A stretch of DNA of 64,000 bases, taken from Gossypium raimondii (Eukaryota; Streptophyta; Magnoliopsida; Malvales; Malvaceae). The notes below the pieces were generated by a model, which was given only the letters and a program-made list of their open reading frames with translations, was not told where the DNA came from and did not search any database. The stretch is taken from the NCBI RefSeq assembly GCF_025698545.1, contig NC_068569.1:14694001-14758000 (forward strand). Reading direction: 5' to 3'. Within the stretch, counting starts at the first letter, position 1. Every line of letters begins with the position of its first letter. The translations under genes and the position numbers were made by a program. Shown here one piece after another: positions 1 through 13,700 of this stretch.

Positions 1-2651
1 TCATATGAAGATGGTGTATACGGAACAACATGCCCTATCCCTCCAGGAAAGAACTTCACATACATTCTGCAGGTGAAGGATCAAATAGGAAGCTTCTATT
101 ACTTCCCTTCTCTTGGGTTCCACAAGGCTGCTGGTGGTTTTGGAGGGATTAGGATCCTTAGCCGACCACGCATCCCGGTTCCCTTCCCAGATCCTGCTGG
201 AGATTACACTGTCCTTATTGGAGATTGGTACAAGGCCAATCACACGGTAATAATTTCTTCTTTTTACAAAGCCTTGGTTTATTTATATTTACTTGCTTTT
301 AGGAGGCTTTGAAATGGAATAATGCATGCATGATATTCATAACTGGCCGGGGATATGGGCATCGGGGTCTACGAAAACTTAACGTGGTGGGACTGGGGAA
401 CACTTCGTGTCTGGGGATTTTAAATGGGTTTGGCAACGGAGTTGGATAAACGAAGCATATTATATGGCATACGGGGCTTTATTCGGTGTGATGGTTTCTG
501 TGCCATTTCACAGCTGGATACGTTGACAGGCTTTTTCTCTCTCATATCATATCCTGCTGAATTTAATTTTCAGAGTTTTAATTATGATTTTGTATTTCTA
601 TCCCACTATCATACTATACCTAAAAAATTTAGTTTAAAATCTCATTAGATAATATCAGTTTTTTTGACATAATACTTAAAATTGATCATAATTCTCCTAA
701 CTCATAAATAAAAGAATAATACGTATTAGCACATTTGAACATACGTCTTTCTGCATTGACAACAAGATTCATATCAACTCAATCAATTAATCTAAAATTT
801 AAAATTAAACATTAATAAAGGGATGGAAATCATAATTTTACGGAAGGCAGCGAATTTTAAATATTTTCAGAGAAATTGTTGCTTTTCATATTAAGCATCA
901 ATCACTCGCGAATCTCAAATTATTGAAAAGCATTAGCATATGGTACTTTCATGGGATGTGCTCAACTTAGGGCCCAAAGCAAATTAGGTATTTGCATTCC
1001 CGCTGCACTGCCCACATGTTGTTTCATCTGGGCCCAGCGCATGCCAAGAAAGATTTCTAAGCTCTGTTGGTGGTGGGCTTTAATTAATTAATGATTCTGG
1101 TATTTGCATTAGATTTTAGTTTTATTGAGGTCTGAATGTCTGATACAGTAGTAATCTGGCTTGTGGCTAATTAGAAATTGTGTTTGGTGCAGGATTTGAG
1201 AGCTCAACTGGATAGTGGTAGGAAGCTACCTTTCCCTGATGGAATCCTTATCAACGGCCGTGGACCTGGCGGTGCTTCCTTCAACGTCGAACAAGGTAAT
1301 TTTCGTCGGTCTTAATTTCCTTCAATGTTGCTTCGGTCATTATTCAAGTATTTTGAACATAAATAAACAATGCTGGCCATCATGCAGGGAAAACCTACAG
1401 GCTTAGGATATCAAATGTTGGATTGCAAAATTCTCTCAATTTCCGCATCCAAAACCACAAGTTGAAGTTGGTTGAAGTGGAGGGAACCCACACTCTCCAA
1501 ACTACCTACTCCTCAATAGACCTTCACCTTGGCCAATCAATGTCCGTTTTATTTACAGCCGATCAGCCTGCTCAAGACTATTACATTGTGGTCTCCTCTC
1601 GCTTTACCAACCCGGTTCTCACCTCAACAGCAACTCTACGCTATAGCAACTCAGCCGGTCCCGTCTCCGGCCCTCCTCCTGGTGGTCCCACCATCCAAGT
1701 TGACTGGTCTTTGAACCAAGCCCGCTCTATCAGGTGCTTTTTATCTACCAATCAACATAGACAGCACGTCATTGTGTGCATCTGTTCTAGTCACATTATT
1801 GACATGTTTCTGTTTCAGGACTAACCTTACAGCAAGTGGACCAAGGCCTAACCCACAGGGGTCGTATCACTATGGTCTCATTAATACGACCAGAACCATC
1901 AGGCTTGCCAATTCTGCCGGCCAAGTCAATGGCAAGCAAAGATATGCAGTTAACAGTGTTTCCTTTGTTCCAGCAGACACTCCTTTGAAACTTGCAGACT
2001 TTTTCAAAATCGATGGAGTTTATCGTATTGGAAGCATATCAGATAACCCTACTGGTGGAGGGATATACCTTGACACTTCGGTTATGAATTCGGACTATAG
2101 GTCTTTCATTGAGATTGTGTTTCAGAATGATGAGGATATTGTCCAGAGCTGGCATCTCGACGGCTACTCTTTCTTCGTTGTTGGGTAAGCAAAACATCAT
2201 TTTTAAGATGTCTGCTTCGAATTTGTGCTGATTATTCGTTGATTTCTCAACCTTTTTTTTTTTTGTGAAATGTAGTATGGACGGAGGGCAATGGACGGCT
2301 GCTAGTCGGAACGGATACAACCTCCGTGATGCCGTTTCACGGTGTACCACTCAGGTAAAGCTCTAACATCTTTGATCTTTCCATCATTTATGTGAAGAGC
2401 AAAGATTGATGAATATTGGGTATGCAACGTGAATGCAGGTGTACCCCAAGTCATGGACTGCCATTTATGTGGCGCTTGACAATGTAGGAATGTGGAACTT
2501 AAGGTCCGAGTATTGGGCGAGACAGTACCTGGGACAACAGTTTTATTTGCGTGTCTTCACAACGTCAACTTCACTAAGGGATGAATACCCGATCCCCAAG
2601 AACGCACTACTCTGCGGCAGAGCAAGCGGCAGAAGAACCCGTCCCCTTTAA
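1..2651 (+). CDS. SKS5: SKU5-similar (SKS) multicopper-oxidase-like protein, 3' part
   Basis: Exons read as 1-246, 1193-1295, 1388-1733, 1819-2184, 2276-2354 and 2439-2651, all with GT-AG introns. They give 450 residues, and the N-terminus lies off the window. The first exon carries the cupredoxin-1 motifs CPIPPGKNFTY and QVKDQIGSFYYFPS, and the protein ends YPIPKNALLCGRASGRRTRPL-stop, an ending I associate with the SKS5-8 group. Family knowledge: SKS proteins are secreted or GPI-linked cell-wall relatives of ascorbate oxidase involved in growth, with no proven oxidase activity. Consistent with this, the copper-ligand positions are replaced: HLDGYSFFVVG stands where the oxidase has HLHG, and NLRSEYW where it has HCH. 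The first visible intron is long (247-1192) and nothing was recognised in it. The exact paralogue number is inferred; the family call is firm. Confidence 0.9.
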
Positions 2652-5006
2652 AGCCACCCATACAATAAATGATCCGTAGTTGGATAGTCAAAGCTGGTTT
2701 ACAAGGATGAATGATTGGACAGCAGAGTTTTAGTTATAAACCTATGAACAGTGAAACAACACGATTGTTGGTTACGAGTTTAAAATTACTAGACCTCAAC
2801 TCGAGGTCGCATTCTTTCTTACTATACATTTGTATTCCCAATGCATTGTTGGAGGTCATAGATATCTATTTCTTGTTATTTGTGTGAATCGATATAAGGT
2901 GATGGTTGCAATTGCAAGCTTAGTACAGCTATCTTTGTCTTTGTCACCAAATCACCCAAATTTGCTGCACTTATAATTTATTACTATCAAATTAAACCCT
3001 TTAATATATGATTTTCTTTTGAGTTTGGGGATTTTTTTTAAAAATTAACCCAAATATGAATTATAATTAAAGATTTTTTTAATGCGAAAACACGATAGTA
3101 TAAAATGGTTTTGACATGCAAAAAGATAACATGTTTAAATTAGCAGGGAAAGCTGAACTTTTATTTTAAAATCATTGAATATAATTTTTCTTAAAGTATA
3201 TTGATATATGTATATGTCGTCATTATTAATTTTTATTACTTATTACTATATGTTTTGTAAAATTACTTTTCATAATATGTTTTTTAGGAATACTGTGTTA
3301 AATTCAATATATTGTTAGAAGTACATATGTTTTTATTGAGGAAGTGTCTATAAAGTACAGTCAACAAAATCTCAACTCTCATGAGAGTCGATTTCGAGGG
3401 TGAGATGTTTGATTAAAAAATTTATTTGTCTATTGATCCAATCAACTCATTTAATTCGAAGAATTCTCCTGTAAATATCTTGAAAATTTTCTTAAATTCT
3501 CCACTCAAAAAATTGTTATTTTTTACTTTTATGGGAGAAAATGCCTGTTTTGAGATTTCAAGAACATGTAGCAAACTATGAAATCAATATGATAAAAATT
3601 TCAACTCAATCTTTTTAAAATTTATATTTTTTCAAAATTAAAGATGTCTTTGGTGATATTTTGACTAATGGGAATATCGAGTTGTTCATGCTCAACATAA
3701 TTTAAAATTCTCGAATGTTGATGGATATATCTTAAACTACTTGAAGAGTGTTGGTTTATATGTGACATTTACGATGACAAATTTATTTATGATACTAAGT
3801 TACTTTCTATCTTTATTGGAAAGATAGAATTCAAAAATACATACATTCTATTTTTAGTGCAAGGAAGCGACAACAAGACTAAAAAATGATTTAGAACATG
3901 GTTTCAAAATTATAAATGAGTGTTTTTGAACATAAACTAACTGAGCATATTTTATTAGCTGATGACGATGCGATGGCCAGCCAGTGTGTGATGTAAATTA
4001 TTGCTCCATTTTTCCAAACAGAAAAAACTGAGCATACTTTTATTCGAACTCGTTGATTTAATAAATGAATATAAAATTCCTTTTTCTGGAAAATGAGCAT
4101 AAATTTTGTATTTCAATTTAATTTTATATTTTAATATAATTTATTTCGTCTATTTTTATAACATTAGTTAGTTTAAAATTTTAATATTGTTAATTAATTT
4201 TATTAAAATGTTGACATAATTTTAAATAAAAATATTTATATGTCAAGTTGTTAATCAAATGCTTAAAAGTGTTTTTAAGAAAATTATAATCTAGTAAAAA
4301 GTTTATATGTTAACCCAAATGCTTAAGGATGTTTTAGAAAACATTCCATATCAGATATTTAATGGGAATATAATCAAAATTAACAAGTTGGGTTAATTAA
4401 TAATTTTATAAAATTAGGAGGATTAAATTATGTCTAATTAAAGTACATGGGTTAAATTCCCAATTGTATGATAATAGAGGGACCAATATTAGAATTTCAC
4501 CAAAAAAGTCCAAAACCCTTGCGAGCTTATAGCGCACAGCACAGCAAAGCAAAGCAAAGCCCCAAGGCCAGAAAACACTAGCCCTGCTTCTGTTTTGTGT
4601 TCTCAGCGGGATCCGAATCTCCGATTTTCCCAAGCATCGCGCATACGATCAGGTGATACCCTAGTCAGTTCAACCATTTCTAGGGTTTCTGGTTACTACT
4701 ACGACTACAACTGTTTTGTTTTTTTTTTCTTTCACCTTCAATTTTTGCAGCCATGTTACGATTCTTTCTTTTAAAAGCTCTTTCGGTCAGTTTCTAAGTG
4801 AAATGAGGGAAATGAAGTGAAAATGTCTAAGACAACCTTTACCGGTTCATTTTATACAAAATTAGGGTTCATTACGTGGCATTTTAGATTCGTTCTTGTA
4901 GATGTATTTCATGTTTGTTGTTGATTAAAGTTACTTCCTTTTAATTGCTTCAGGTCTTTTTTCTCTGCACTAAGACTCAGAGCTACTCTCGTCCTAGTTA
5001 TTTTCC
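2652..5006. other. Intergenic AT-rich DNA and CCT2 5' leader
   Basis: From 2652 to about 4500 the DNA is AT-rich with no supportable gene. The stretch 3600-3700 faintly resembles the end of a copia polyprotein but is too weak to call. From about 4500 the sequence becomes leader-like (CAAAGC repeats, GGGTTT motifs). A probable 5' UTR intron of the CCT2 gene has its donor in CAG|GTGATA near 4652 and its acceptor in TTGCTTCAG near 4953. Confidence 0.5.
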
Positions 5007-8000
5007 ATGGCGGTGCGTTATTTGCCCAATAGTACTTGTGTTCAGTTAGATTTAATTTTCGCACTTCTTTTTCCCAGTCTTTGAAGTTTTATTTTGCGTA
5101 TGCTTTGCTTGGTAAATGTGATAGATTGAGAAAATTCTTAAAGATGATGCTAGTGAAGAGAAGGGGGAGCGTGCCAGAATGGTAAGTCATTATAACTAGA
5201 ATAAAAATATAAAATGCTGATATTCTGTTTTAAAGAAGGAAAAAAACCCTAATTGTTTGGAATTATGTGGTTATACTTTTATTGCATTGTTGTTATTCTG
5301 GGTATGTTATTTTCGGTAATGTAAGATATATTTGTTCTTTTTTATCTTCAGGCATCATTTGTTGGGGCAATTGCAATTACTGACTTGGTTAAGACAACCC
5401 TTGGGCCAAAGGGAATGGTAAATTTTCCACATTGTCTATACAAATTAAAAGAATACTTAACATTTGTTTTTCTCCTCTACTTTAAATCGTGACTTTATTG
5501 TTGGTGAAATTATGTGGCAGGATAAAATTTTACAGTCAACTGGCAGGGGACATGAAGTCACTGTTACAAATGATGGAGCTACCATCTTAAAGTCCCTGCA
5601 CATTGACAACCCAGCGGCAAAAGTTTTGATTGGTACCTATAAATTGTTTTTTTCTTTACTACCCCATGATTAACATAGTTGCTTTTTTGTCGACGTATTA
5701 ACAATCTTGCACAAGTTTGAATTTTTTGTTGCACAAGATAGCTGTTATATTTTTAGATAATGACCATTGATACAATATCCAGACATCTCCAAAGTTCAAG
5801 ATGATGAAGTTGGAGACGGGACAACCTCTGTTGTGGTTTTGGCTGGGGAGCTTTTAAGGGAGGCAGAAAAGCTAGTGGCAGCCAAGATTCACCCTATGAC
5901 AATAATATCAGGTTCTTTTTGGCCTCATTTAGTACATTGCTTCCTATTGTTTTTCTTTTATGACTCCTCTTGAGACACAACGATTATTATTCTTTTATGA
6001 TGCCTCTCGCTCTTGCGTGTTTTTCTTTCCACTAAATGTTGCATGTATTTTTGTGGCTTGTTTGTTGTATTATTTCAAAGGTATGAAGCTGCTGCGGAGG
6101 GGGGGGGATCTGATCAAAATTAAAAAAAGGAACTGTTAAATTTTTATATCTCTGTCCTTGCTTCTGATACTACTCAACCTTTCATTATCACATTTTGTAT
6201 CTTATTTGTAGAAAAATAGCAGTGCAATTGCATTTGTATCTAGACTATGTTTGGTTTTATTTTCTTTTATTTTGTCGGTGTGCCAATCACAAACTGAGTT
6301 CTGGTTCAGAGTTTATAACAATATATGCTTCTTTTGTAGGTTATAGAATGGCAGCCGAATGTGCTCGTAATGCTTTGTTGCAGAGGGTTGTGGATAACAA
6401 AGAGAATGCAGGTTAAGATTGTTGGATATGATCACATTTATTTTATTTGTTTATTGTATGAGACCTCTATCCTTTGTATCATGTCAAATGTTTTAGGTTT
6501 GTTTGTTCCTCGTTGAACTTAGTTCTTTAATGTGTTTGACTCGAAATCATTAAGGGAGTTGTCCTTGTCACTGGAATGTCTTTTTTCTCATGCATGTGGT
6601 ATTTCTGAATATTGCAGAGAAATTCAAGTCAGACTTGATGAAAATTGCAATGACCACTTTGAGCTCCAAAATTCTCTCTCAGGATAAGGAGCATTTTGCA
6701 CAACTAGCTGTGGATGCTGTTATGAGGTTAAAGGTGACAATTTTTCTGCATTTAACATTTTACCACTTCAGTTGAATTTTTTGCACAACTAGAGGCGGGT
6801 TTGTGCAAGGGATTCCCCTTTCCCATGTTTATTACTTTAATCGAATTTCTTCTCCCATATTTATTTTTCTGAGTTTTTATGGCATGTTATTTGTAACTCC
6901 AGGGGAGCACAAATTTAGAGGCCATCCAAATTATCAAGAAGCCTGGAGGATCTTTGAAGGATTCCTTTTTAGATGAAGGGTGAGTTCTTTTGTATTTCCT
7001 ATCCCCTTCAATATTTATTATGATAGTTTTTGGTGGGATGTGCTGGGTCCCTATTATGTCTTTATTCTGCGAAAGTTTTGATCCGATTTTATGACACTTG
7101 TCATTGTATAGAATATGTTGTGACTAAGGACACCAACAGCTTCATTTTGTTGCAGGCTTTGCTACATTGTTTCTTATTCTGTCTTTGAATAGTTTAAAGC
7201 TTTACTTAGGAATCTCTATTTTGTTGATTTAATCATGAATTCTGCTTTCAGATTCATTCTTGACAAGAAAATAGGTCTCGGACAACCAAAACGAATAGAG
7301 AACGCAAAGATTTTGGTGGCAAATACTGCAATGGATACAGATAAAGTGAAGATATATGGTGCACGTGTTCGCGTTGACTCAATGTCTAAGGTTGCTGAGA
7401 TTGAGGGGGCTGAAAAGGAAAAGATGAGAGAGAAAGTGAAAAAGATCTTAGGACATGGGATTAACTGCTTCGTTAACAGGCAGTTGATTTACAATTTCCC
7501 CGAAGAACTCTTTGCAGATGCAGGCATACTTGCTATTGAGCATGCTGATTTTGATGGGATAGAACGTCTGGCTTTGGTAACAGGTGGTGAAATTGCTTCA
7601 ACCTTTGACAACCCAGAGTCTGTTAAGCTTGGACATTGCAAGCTTATTGAAGAAATTATGATTGGTGAGGACAAGTTGATCCACTTTTCTGGTGTTGAAA
7701 TGGGTCAGGCTTGTACTATTGTGTTGAGAGGGGCAAGGTATAGTATTGCAGTATCTCCTCTAGTTCTCTTTTAATATATTTGCATTTTCCATAACATGCA
7801 ACTATTTGTGGCAGCCATCATGTGCTGGATGAAGCTGAAAGGTCTCTGCATGATGCCTTGTGTGTGCTGTCTCAGACAGTCAATGATACTAGGGTATTGC
7901 TTGGGGGTGGATGGCCTGAGATGGTAATGGCAAAGGAAGTGGATGAATTGGCACGGAAGACTCCGGGGAAGAAGTCTCATGCTATTGAAGCTTTCTCGCG

Positions 8001-8678
8001 TGCACTTGTGGCCATCCCAACAATTATTGCTGACAATGCTGGTCTAGACAGTGCAGACTTAGTAGCTAAGCTTCGTGCAGAGCACCACAAGGAGGGATGC
8101 AATGCAGGGATTGATGTCATCTCTGGATCTGTAAGTGCTGAAATTGAATTATTTTAAAAAGTAGAATAGGATAAAATTTCTTTATCGTTTGTAATTTGTT
8201 TGAAACCAGCTGCAAATTATTTTGTGTCCAGTCGGTAATTTCATGTTCAATCCTCTAAGGATATTATTCCTAGATAAGTACACCAGCTTAGATATGGCTG
8301 CTGAACATCATTACAGACTAATTTCACTGTTCATGAATACCTTACCAAGAGATTCAGTTTCTTGGGAGTATTCATCCTAATGTTATAGATTGAAACACTG
8401 ATATTGTTTAGGCCTATTTGGTATGCAAGACAGGCAATGATTGTATAGAGATTCAATACAACCAAACAAAATGGAATACTTAGTGTTCCTTCCTTGCTGT
8501 GACGGGTGATATGTTTCAACCTTTTTAACAGGTAGGAGATATGGCAGAGCTAGGAATCTCTGAAGCCTTCAAAGTCAAGCAAGCCGTATTGCTATCTGCA
8601 ACTGAGGCTGCTGAAATGATTCTCAGAGTTGATGAAATCATCACATGTGCGCCAAGGAAGAGAGAAGATAGAATGTGA
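5007..8678 (+). CDS. CCT2: T-complex protein 1 subunit beta (CCT-beta chaperonin)
   Basis: Eleven exons: 5007-5012, 5125-5181, 5352-5417, 5521-5632, 5783-5911, 6340-6411, 6618-6733, 6903-6979, 7252-7737, 7815-8130 and 8532-8678. They total 1584 bases, or 527 residues, the length I recall for Arabidopsis CCT-beta. The start codon sits in a 6-base coding exon encoding Met-Ala, followed by [19 protein letters not shown]. Group II chaperonin motifs are intact: [26 protein letters not shown], the nucleotide-binding [16 protein letters not shown], and [16 protein letters not shown]. The C-terminus is [16 protein letters not shown], diagnostic for the beta subunit. Role (family knowledge): one of eight subunits of the cytosolic TRiC/CCT ring that folds actin, tubulin and WD-repeat proteins with ATP. 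The gene appears complete and functional. A G-run lies in an intron near 6098-6109. Confidence 0.97.
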
Positions 8679-9225
8679 AAATGACGATAGTCAACGGCAC
8701 ATTCATTTGTTGTAACGGATTACTGTCTTTGGCATTTGCTTGTTGATTTTGATTGTTTTTCACTGCAGTATGGTTGGATTCTAGAACTGAAGTTTTGGTG
8801 GCTTGTTTCAGTTTTTACTGAAAATGGAAGCAATCTTCACTCCATTAAAAATCTAAAACTAGCTATTTTTCAATGCTAAATTTTCCATGGCATGTATTAT
8901 CCGATTTTCCTCGTGGTTCTACAACCGTTTGTGTGGATACCCGATTATCAGATTTCCGAGTCTTTAGCATCCCTTTTCATGAAGTTAGGACTTGTTACTG
9001 TAACCCAAAATCTGTTTATCTGAATTTAGTTCATTTATAGTCAAGCAGCTAAACTATGGAGGTTATAGCTTGAAGCACAGCTTGATTTTCTATATTTTGC
9101 CTTTTGATATATGACCTTGCAAATTATGGTACCAATTATCAGATCTCTGTTGATATGAATGTAACACTTAAGGTGTAGCATTGGCTTCCTGTTAAATAGT
9201 GTTCCACAGAAGAAAGATTAGTACC
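8679..9225. other. CCT2 3' flank
   Basis: Contains the probable CCT2 3' UTR (T-rich just after the stop) and then AT-rich DNA. No other gene or RNA was recognised. Confidence 0.4.
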
Positions 9226-10194
9226 TTATGCCTTAGCCACATCTTAGTATCACACGTCCAAAAGGAATAGACCAGGCATGGTTGTGATCATGCTTGGATC
9301 TCCCCTGCAAATGCATTTGATAATCGCTCGAGCTGCAAATCCATGCAAAATTGGCAGCGGTGATCTATCAACATGGGACAATCAAGAAGAAAGCATTACA
9401 CTATTTGGCTTAGGCCTTCATAGCTGATAGCCTCAAGATGAAGGCCGGAACAACTAAGAATTAATGATTATTAGCCTTCATGCAGACATGCAGTTGAGTA
9501 GTGCAGCACTAACCACAGGTTAGTTGGACTTCAAAAATGGCTGAGAAGGATCTGAGAAGCCACCCGTACCGCGCAGAAAGAGACACTGAATAATCATTTC
9601 TAGATTATCAACTGCCACCATGACAGTGTTAGAATCAGATTATCATGTCAAAGAGGATTCACCTATTTACTTCATACCACATTGTTTCTAATAACTTCTG
9701 ATTTCAATTTCAAGAATTTCTGCTTTAACTTAGTACTTCAAGGGAATGAAAAACGTCATTTAGGATTAACAAAATAAGGAAGCAAAGTAATCAATAATCA
9801 ATCTGTTTACTTTTATGGTACCACCTCAGATAACGAATACAAAGTACAAACCTTTATCATGTATCTGCAAAAAGAACAACAATTGTTAATTACAGTACAA
9901 AACAGGTTTATACTGAGATTTTCATATAATTGGATTTTAGTAGAAGACAAATTTTATGTCCCTACGTTTTATGATTAACAAAGTATCAAAATTCATGATA
10001 AATAAAATTTGCTTGTAATTGATTCATATTTGGCAATTAAGTAGCATGATGTGAACATCATCTGTACTCAACAATTTCATGGTAAACTGCTCTCCATTTT
10101 CACGGTAAACATATTTAAAAGTTCATCGGTATCAATGGCGTTGCGTCCACATGCTCCGACGCCCAAGGCATAGACAGCTACATCTCTGCCTACA
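9226..10194 (-). pseudogene. ECH2: Decayed peroxisomal enoyl-CoA hydratase 2 gene (ECH2-like)
   Basis: Three separate minus-strand blocks match ECH2 (MaoC/hot-dog hydratase family) in the right order. Block 1 (10194 down to about 10030), after a TTTGTAG acceptor, reads RDVAVYALGVGACGRNAIDTDEL; then, only after a frameshift, KYVYRENGEQFTMKLLST. Block 2 (about 9590-9526) reads CLFLRGTGGFSDPSQPF followed by a stop. Block 3 (about 9375-9226) reads PILHGF, AIIKCICRGDPSMI and FLLDV-stop, then TKMWL in another frame; it corresponds to the ILHG...KAIIKCVCKGDP...TEMWL region of the enzyme. The catalytic region between blocks is missing or unreadable. Family role: hydration of 2-enoyl-CoA in beta-oxidation of unsaturated fatty acids in peroxisomes. 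Frameshifts, stops and lost exons make it a pseudogene. Boundaries are approximate. Comparison was made from memory of the family. Confidence 0.75.
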
Positions 10195-10756
10195 AAGAAA
10201 CATATGTTGCCTATACAAATTACATTAAAAAGACAGTTATATATTAAGCTGAGAGCCGCCGAAGGAGAAGGATCAACCATGCGAGCTTTTCAAAGATTAG
10301 CAGTAAAGAGATTGCAGTCAATAATGAACCCCATATAAAGGGTCAAGTAAATCTGTTATATATTGAATTTTGATGATCAATTTGCATAGAAGCTGAACGA
10401 GGGCAATGATTGATTTAAATCATTCGAAAATCTAAAAATGGAAGACAATAGAGAGGTTTGTACTTTATACCCGACATAAGGAATGGGCCTTGTTATGTTT
10501 CTGTCTTAAGCTTTCCTAGAAATGGGTCGTTGAGCGAGTTTGGACTATGGAGATCTATTGGTCCATAGATTTGATGGTTATCGGCCTTGTTATTATTACG
10601 TGATTTTGTTTCAAGCCTCAATGTCAAAGAAAGGCCGCTTGTTTTAATAAAACTCGTATAAACTAAAAACTCGGCTAGTCATGCCGCCCCGCCATCTAAA
10701 GTAAAACACACTTCAACAGTTAAACCTCCCTTTTCTAAGCACCAGCTGTTCGAAAA
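10195..10756. other. Intergenic, upstream of PUS10
   Basis: AT-rich with no open gene. The short minus-strand stretch at 10225-10285, reading MVDPSPSAALS, is more GC-rich and could be the remains of an upstream exon of the ECH2 relic, but this is unsupported. Confidence 0.35.
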
Positions 10757-13700
10757 ATGTCCAACGAGGTCGAGTCTGCGCAGGTTAGCGACGCCATGGA
10801 GGTGGCGCAACTTAGTAGCTTGGCTGCAGTGGACAGCCACGCCGGTTCTTGCGAGGCGGAGATGCCGTCGCGACTTCTAAATGACGCCGTTCGGTCATTG
10901 CCTTATCATGTCGTCAAGGACCTTTTGTCTATCGGGGTGCGTTCTTTTTGCATTTTTCATCGTCAAATTACTTTATCGAAACCGTTCTTACTATTGCATT
11001 TGATAAACTAAATCAAAATCAATCAAGTACGGCCTCTTTTATGTATCCGTGTGTTTGTTTTAGGTGTGTTCTAGATGCGTTCTACGGATATTGGGTACCG
11101 AGGACCATATTTATTGCCATTCATCGTTTTCACAATCGATGCTCTGTTCAGTTCTTGAAGAAGTGACTGGTTTTAAATCAGAAGGCGATTTTCAATTCTG
11201 CAGCGTTTGCTTGGGTGTCTTACAGTTAAGTTACCGCGATGACAAAGAAACGTTGGTGAAAATGGAGAGTCCAAATGATATGGCTTTAGTCATTGCGGAG
11301 TTGGTTAAGAAAGAAGGCCATCAAATTGATGGATTTTCTCTAGAAGTTTCCATACCACAATTTATCTTAGAAAATGAATCCTCTTTGTTGTAAGCCTGTT
11401 TTATTCTTTTGCTCTTTTTGGTGGGTTTTATGTTAGGGTTTATCGTTTGCCCATTAATACATAGCATCTCCCCCCAAAATTTGTAGGTCAGGTATGAAGA
11501 AGAGATATGAATCAGAGCCATGGCTTCAAGAAAGGTTACTTTCCAAATGCGTCTCTGTTAAGGATGTTCTGAAATTTGCTATAACAAAACCCCTTGAAAC
11601 GTTATTGGTAAGTATAATTTGCTTGTAATTGATTCAATGTTCCGAAATATTGCTGGTTGGAATCCCTTTTAATAAAATTTGTTTTGTGGCCATGTTGATT
11701 GTATACTGTCCGTTATTCAGTATGGTGTGTTAATACTGAATTAAATTAAAGTTTTGCAGAATACTAAAGCTAGTGCAAGCTCTTTTCGGATCCGTTTGGC
11801 TTACACTCATAAAATGGCATTTGGAAATTCTGTTGAAAGGAATCAGGGATTCAAAAGGCGAAAAATAGGTATTTTAGATCCTTTGAAACATATACTGGGG
11901 ACTCGGTTGCATCTAGAAGCAATAACATTCACTCTGATTTCACTGATGATACAGGCACTGAGAATGGGTTGCAAAATGTAAATGATGAGTCAGTAGTTGC
12001 CAACAAAGATTGTTCTGATTATCCTACTAATGAAACAATTGCTGTCACTGGAAGATCTTCTTTGAAAGTGCCCATAGATAAGGTTGTGTTCTGTAATATT
12101 TTCTGACTGCAATTTCCTTGCTTGCAAAACCTTTTACTAGTCTAGGTCTTGAAATTCAATACTGTTGTTTATCTTGATGTTTCTTAGCACTTAGTTTGGT
12201 CTTTGCCTTTTCAGGTTAGTGAACCTTGCCACTTGGTATACCTTTGCTACAGGACGCATATTTACCTATGTGGTAGATATCTGAAGGTAAGTTAATACAT
12301 TAGAACATATTTTACATCCATATTCAAGCATTATGAGTTTGACTTATGAGATTGCACGATGGCAATTGTTGAGATTAAAAAAGATACTATCCTTGGAATT
12401 ATTGAGACCTTGAACAAGCCTTGTATTTTGTTCTGATTTCCAATATATGGTGTTCTCCATTTATTGCAGTACTCAAGAAATGTGAGCCAAACACGCTGGA
12501 TAATTGATGAGGAAAGGATGGGAGAAGCTTCTGTTGAGGTATTAGACAGTGCTTTGTTTCTCTTTATTGTCCTAATGAGGTTACTTTATCCATGTAATAA
12601 TACCTGAAACTGAACAAATTTGTTTGTTTCTTCTTTAGGAGATAATAGGTAGCAACATCCTTCCTATGTATCGGGGTGATAATTACAAGTTTCATGCTGC
12701 TGGAAGAGAAGATATTGATGTGATGAAGTTCTAGTTTTTGTTGATTGCTTGCTTAAACTTGATACATTTTTGTCCCCCACAAAAAATCAGTGAGTATTGT
12801 GCTTATCTATGGAACCTATTGCAGGTCCGAATGTTGGGTTCAGGCAGGCCTTTTCTGCTTGAGATACAAAATGCACGCCAAGTTCCATCCGAAGAGACTG
12901 TTAAGGAAATTGAATCAAAGATAAATGGCTTGGAGAATAAACTAGTGAGTTCTAATACGTTGTCATATACATTTGTGTATCTAATGATTTAGATTTTAAG
13001 ACTTAGTTGCACATAACGCATTCTCGTAGGTTGGAGTTAAAAATCTTCAAGTAGTAGGCAGTCAAGGTTGGACACTGATGCGTGAAGGAGAAGCCGAGAA
13101 GCAGGTGGTTTTGGCTTTCATAATTGTTTATTGTAGCTAATCCTTTTATCATTAGGACTAAAATATCAAGTTTCAGTAAAACTAGACCTGGCAATTCTAT
13201 CTTTAAAATATCCTCTTTCATGCAGAAGCAATATTGTGCATTAGTGTGGATTTCTCGTCCACTTGAGGATGAAGATGTGTGCTCCATATCATTGCTTAAT
13301 GACATGGTTAGCTGTTCTTTGAGCTTTATTTTTATTTTTCATTGAATATCTACCAGGTAAAATAATATAGCACCCTCTATTTAGTGAGAACTTTCTGTTG
13401 TCTTTGCGCAGCAAATTCTGCAAAAGACCCCAATACGGGTGCTTCATCGTAGGAGTCCATTGGAACGCAAGAAAATTATACATTGGTTGGCATCTGTCCA
13501 TTTCACATCTTTATTTGCCAGACATATATTTTTTAAATTCAAAAGTTCTAACCATGTTTCTATTTCATACCTAAATCCTGTATAGGATGAAGATTGAGAG
13601 GATTGCTGAAAGCTCCCAATATTTTCTTTTGCATCTCTGCACTCAGGTAATGATTTTCTTTACTTGAAACATGGTCAGATATATCCAGTTTGTTTAGAGG

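Noticed and set aside
3600-3760. Possible end of a copia polyprotein (QIKDVFGDILTNG-like reading)
   Set aside because: Only about ten residues resemble the family and no other retroelement domain is nearby.
11869-11954. Exonic reading of the PUS10 segment between exons 4 and 5
   Set aside because: Reading through gives a stop soon afterwards, while GT-AG removal keeps the frame into exon 6.
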